Shown here piece after piece: positions 31,863-34,016 of a stretch of DNA of 34,016 nt. Within the stretch, counting starts at the first letter, position 1, and each line of letters opens with the position of its first letter. The DNA comes from JACZQZ01 sp046756945 (lineage in GTDB: Bacteria; Pseudomonadota; Alphaproteobacteria; Rhodospirillales; 2-02-FULL-58-16): the NCBI GenBank assembly GCA_046756945.1, contig JBHHXI010000012.1, positions 1-34,016 on the forward strand, read 5' to 3'. Under the pieces are notes generated by a model, which made no database searches, was not told the DNA's origin, and saw only the letters and a program-made list of their open reading frames with translations. The translations under genes were made by a program, and so were the position numbers.

Positions 31863-31891
31863 TTGCCGATTTCAAGCAAAACGCCTATAAC
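31863..31891 (+). promoter_or_regulatory. Candidate promoter of the MarR-type regulator
   Basis: TTGCCG (31863-31868), a 17-base spacer and TATAAC (31886-31891) fit a sigma-70 promoter just before the GTG start at 31918. The resulting leader would be about 20 bases and contains the G-rich ribosome-binding site. Confidence 0.45.
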
Positions 31892-31917
31892 GTCTCTAAC
31901 TCAAGGGGGCACTTGGT

Positions 31918-32373
31918 GTGAAAAAAGAGTATTTGGAGTTAACGCGTCTCATTGAACGCCTGCACCGGCGTTTTCTCGATGTGCTCAGGGCCGAACTCAA
32001 CCGGATGACCATCAAGGACATCAACGCGGTTCAGGCCCTGCTTCTCGCCAATATCGGAGAGGAAGAGATCGTCATCCGCGACCTGGTGGAGCGCGGTTAC
32101 TACCAGGGCTCGAACGTCTCTTACAACATCAAGAAGCTGGTCGACATGGGGTATCTGGAACAGGAGCGGTCGACCCACGATCGCCGCTCCGTGCGCGTCC
32201 GCCTGACGGAAAAAGCCATGGGGGTCGTGCAAAGCGTCCGCGAACTCGAGGAAAACAATGCGCTGTCCCTCGCCCGGCAGGAGGTGAGCGGCGACGATAT
32301 CGAAGTGGTCTGCGGGCTCCTCAGGCGGGTGGAGCGTACGTGGACGGACTACATCCACTACGGTAATCGCTGA
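31918..32373 (+). CDS. MarR-family winged-helix regulator, LdtR-like
   Basis: The 151-residue protein has the MarR winged helix: IKDINAVQALLLANIGEEEIVIRDLVERG, the recognition helix YYQGSNVSYNIKKLVDMGYLEQE and the wing RSTHDRRSVRVRLTEKA. The YYxGSNVSYNxKKLV block is characteristic of the alphaproteobacterial LdtR group, which regulates L,D-transpeptidase and cell-envelope stress genes in studied members. A role here is inference. It starts with GTG at 31918, with AAGGGGGC upstream. It is divergent from tadD, so it could control either its own gene or that one. Confidence 0.82.
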   Translation: MKKEYLELTRLIERLHRRFLDVLRAELNRMTIKDINAVQALLLANIGEEEIVIRDLVERGYYQGSNVSYNIKKLVDMGYLEQERSTHDRRSVRVRLTEKAMGVVQSVRELEENNALSLARQEVSGDDIEVVCGLLRRVERTWTDYIHYGNR

Positions 32374-32517
32374 CACTTCGTTTGCGGCGCCTCAGGTGAT
32401 CCCCGGGGATACGGGCCCCCGGCGGTGCCTTTCCCCTTGACATTCCCTCTCTGTGTCCTGCTGCCGCGGCGCGGGCGCCGGATCGGCGCCGACGGCGCGG
32501 CCGAATCCCTCAGGCCA

Positions 32518-33180
32518 CTAGAGCAGCGGCACCAGCCGCGGGGCGTCGGCGATGGACGGCGCGGCCAATGCCCGGAATCCGTTCCCCGAGAGCGCCATCG
32601 CCGCCGCGCGCTCTCCGGCGCGGGCGCCGTGCCCGGTGAGGACGTGCACGCCTCCGGCGTGGCCGGCGTTGCGCGCCGCCTTCAGGTCGTCGGCCCGGTC
32701 CCCGACCATCCACGAGGCGGCGAGATCGAGGCTCAGCATCTCGGCGGCGCGCAGCAGCATACCCGGATTGGGCTTGCGCGCCGGGTGGTCGGGGTGGTCG
32801 TAGGGCGGCCTGCCCTCGGCGTGGTGGGGGCAGGCGAAGACACCGTCGAGGAAAGCCCCGTCCGCCGTCAGGTCGGCGAGAATCTTCTCCTGAACCCGAA
32901 TGAACGCGTCCCAGCCGTAATGTCCATAGGCGATCCCGGCCTGGTTGGTGACGACGACCACGGGCACGCCGCCGGCGTTGGCCCGGGCGACGACACGCGC
33001 CGCCCCGGGGATCAGGCGGGCGTCCTCGACCCTCTGCAGGAAGCGGACCTCGTCGACGAGGACGCCGTCCCGGTCGAGGAACAGGGCGGCCCGCTTTCCC
33101 CGGGGCCTCTTCAGGATCTGCACCCACACGCCTTCGCCGTCGATGGAAGCCCCGTCGGGCAAAGGGCCGCTCGGCAACAT
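32518..33180 (-). CDS. HAD-IIIA phosphatase, GmhB / HisB N-terminal type
   Basis: The 220-residue protein carries the four HAD motifs: FLDRDGVLVDE (Asp36 nucleophile, Asp38), VVVTNQAGIAYGHY (Thr78), ARKPNPGM (Lys136) and SWMVGDRADDL (Asp161). The order and spacing match D-glycero-D-manno-heptose 1,7-bisphosphate 7-phosphatase (GmhB) and histidinol-phosphatase. The zinc loop is only partly kept: CPHH (Cys117, His119) is present, but the CxC before RKP reads HPA, so zinc binding may be lost. The frame is open to 33603. ATG 33180 has GGAG nearby and a short, plausible N-terminus. It is divergent from the YbaN-like gene. Confidence 0.78.
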   Translation of the reverse strand: MLPSGPLPDGASIDGEGVWVQILKRPRGKRAALFLDRDGVLVDEVRFLQRVEDARLIPGAARVVARANAGGVPVVVVTNQAGIAYGHYGWDAFIRVQEKILADLTADGAFLDGVFACPHHAEGRPPYDHPDHPARKPNPGMLLRAAEMLSLDLAASWMVGDRADDLKAARNAGHAGGVHVLTGHGARAGERAAAMALSGNGFRALAAPSIADAPRLVPLL

Positions 33181-33354
33181 GTCTCCGTCCTCCCGGCGGT
33201 TCACGGACGTGCTTCGGCCATCGGGCGCCCGGCCGGATGGGTGCTTGCATTGCCGCGCACGGAGGGAGAGATTACCACACCAAAGGATAGGTTGCGGAAA
33301 GGCGGTTAGCGACAAACATGGTGAGGCGGCACACGCGCAGGAAAGGGCGTCCGG

Positions 33355-33783
33355 ATGGCGGTCACCGGTAAGGGCGGCGAAGGGCGGGACACGGTGCGCC
33401 GCTGCTGGGCGCGGCGGTTCCTGTTGGCGTTCGCCTGGCTCAACGTGGGCCTCGGGTTGGTCGGCGTGGTGGTGCCGGGCATGCCGACCACCATATTCCT
33501 GATCATCGCCACCTGGGCCTTTTCCAAGAGTTCCGAGCGGCTCCGTCTGTGGCTGTGGAACCATCCCAGGTTCGGGTCCTCCATCCGCGCCTGGCACCAG
33601 CACCGGGTCATCCCGCGCCGGGCCAAGGTCGCGGCCGCCGTCATGATGGCCGCGAGTTTCGCCTTCGTCACCCTGTTCGTCGCCGAAAGCTGGGTTTTGC
33701 CGGCGCTTCTCGGGGCGGTCCTGGTGCCCGCCGCCGCCTATGTGCTCACCCGCGCCAGTTCCGTTCCCCAGGGCGGAACCTAG
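33355..33783 (+). CDS. YbaN-family (DUF454) inner-membrane protein
   Basis: The 142-residue protein has the DUF454 signature. The helix LLAFAWLNVGLGLVGVVVPGMPTTIFLIIATWAFSKSSERL is followed by a cytoplasmic loop WNHPRFGSSIRAWHQHRVIPRRAK, then two more helices (AAVMMAASFAFVTLFV and ALLGAVLVPAAAYVL). Its function is unknown in all bacteria I can recall. The TAG stop coincides with the CTAG at the left edge of the inverted-repeat element, so the last codons may have been altered by that insertion. Confidence 0.85.
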   Translation: MAVTGKGGEGRDTVRRCWARRFLLAFAWLNVGLGLVGVVVPGMPTTIFLIIATWAFSKSSERLRLWLWNHPRFGSSIRAWHQHRVIPRRAKVAAAVMMAASFAFVTLFVAESWVLPALLGAVLVPAAAYVLTRASSVPQGGT

Positions 33784-33960
33784 CAGGCTGCTGAAAAAGG
33801 GCGTTGCTGGTGCCTTATGCTTCGAGACGGCGCTCCGCGCCTCCTCAGCATGAGGGGTAAGTGTTTGATTATATGAGAATCCTCATCCTGAGGAGCCGCC
33901 CAAAGGGCGGCGTCTCGAAGGATAGGACGGCACATGGGTGGTTTTTCAGCAGCCTGCTAG
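33780..33960. mobile_element. MITE-like inverted-repeat element with CTAG flanks
   Basis: A 19-base terminal inverted repeat, CTAGCAGGCTGCTGAAAAA at 33780-33798 and its exact complement at 33942-33960, bounds a 181-base element without a coding sequence. CTAG at both ends could be a 4-base target duplication, as used by IS5-family transposases, with CAGGCTGCTGAAAAA as the true terminus. The interior holds a long imperfect hairpin: CTTCGAGACGGCG and CCTCAGCATGAGG on the left mirror CCTCATCCTGAGG and CGGCGTCTCGAAG on the right. Similar elements are widespread in alphaproteobacterial intergenic regions. Confidence 0.85.
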
Positions 33961-34016
33961 CACCCTCTATTCCCCCCGAGCCACCCGTGCGCGGCGCGGC
34001 AAATTGCCAGTAACGC

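Noticed and set aside
1..34016. tRNA, rRNA, CRISPR arrays, prophage or integrase genes
   Set aside because: I looked on both strands and saw no cloverleaf, rRNA segment, repeat-spacer array or recombinase. The only mobile-like item is the small element at the right edge.

Overview
The window is GC-rich, densely coded DNA from an alphaproteobacterium, most likely Rhodospirillales or a close relative. The gene content supports this: an ELM1-type protein, an LdtR-like MarR regulator, HspQ, a hemN preceded by a perfect FNR-type box, a Caulobacter-style Flp/Tad (Cpa) pilus cluster, and an intergenic element of the kind common in that group. The taxonomic call is inference from gene content only.

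Bases 1-8118 hold ordinary metabolic and housekeeping genes: hspQ (cut by the window edge), an acetolactate-synthase-like ThDP enzyme, an ELM1-family protein with a co-directional O-methyltransferase, anaerobic hemN, a GNAT acetyltransferase, an exported M28 peptidase and hydroxypyruvate isomerase, ending in a GC-rich tandem repeat. Bases 8129-12783 are a signalling unit on the minus strand: a CHASE-PAS-GAF histidine kinase whose PAS domain resembles the haem PAS of FixL, a double-receiver regulator, and a single-receiver regulator that lacks the phosphoacceptor Asp. A divergent orphan coiled-coil gene and a fumarylacetoacetate-hydrolase family gene follow.

Bases about 14950-31705 form a Tad pilus locus. 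A plus-strand tadE-like pair is followed by a minus-strand ATP-grasp gene and two tandem tadG-like genes with near-identical stretches. Then comes the main plus-strand operon flp-cpaA-cpaB-cpaC-cpaD-cpaE-cpaF-tadB-tadC, closed by a strong intrinsic terminator, and a tadD-like TPR gene on the minus strand. Flp is the pilin and CpaA the prepilin peptidase. CpaB, CpaC and CpaD form the periplasmic and outer-membrane channel, CpaE localises the machine, CpaF is the motor ATPase, TadB and TadC are the platform, and TadE/TadG are minor pilin-like parts. Three of the tad transcription units start in very AT-rich islands (13-17% G+C where counted), and the tadG1 unit starts in a similar AT-rich stretch.

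The most unusual feature is a pair of related structured RNA elements, one in the long flp leader (21372-21456) and one between flp and cpaA (21823-21909). Both fold into the same four-helix shape, and the stem substitutions between them all keep pairing. A 20-codon leader ORF ends exactly at the flp ribosome-binding site, and its start context resembles that of cpaA. I do not recognise this element as a named RNA family. The right edge carries an LdtR-like regulator, a GmhB-like HAD phosphatase, a YbaN/DUF454 membrane protein and a small inverted-repeat element (MITE).
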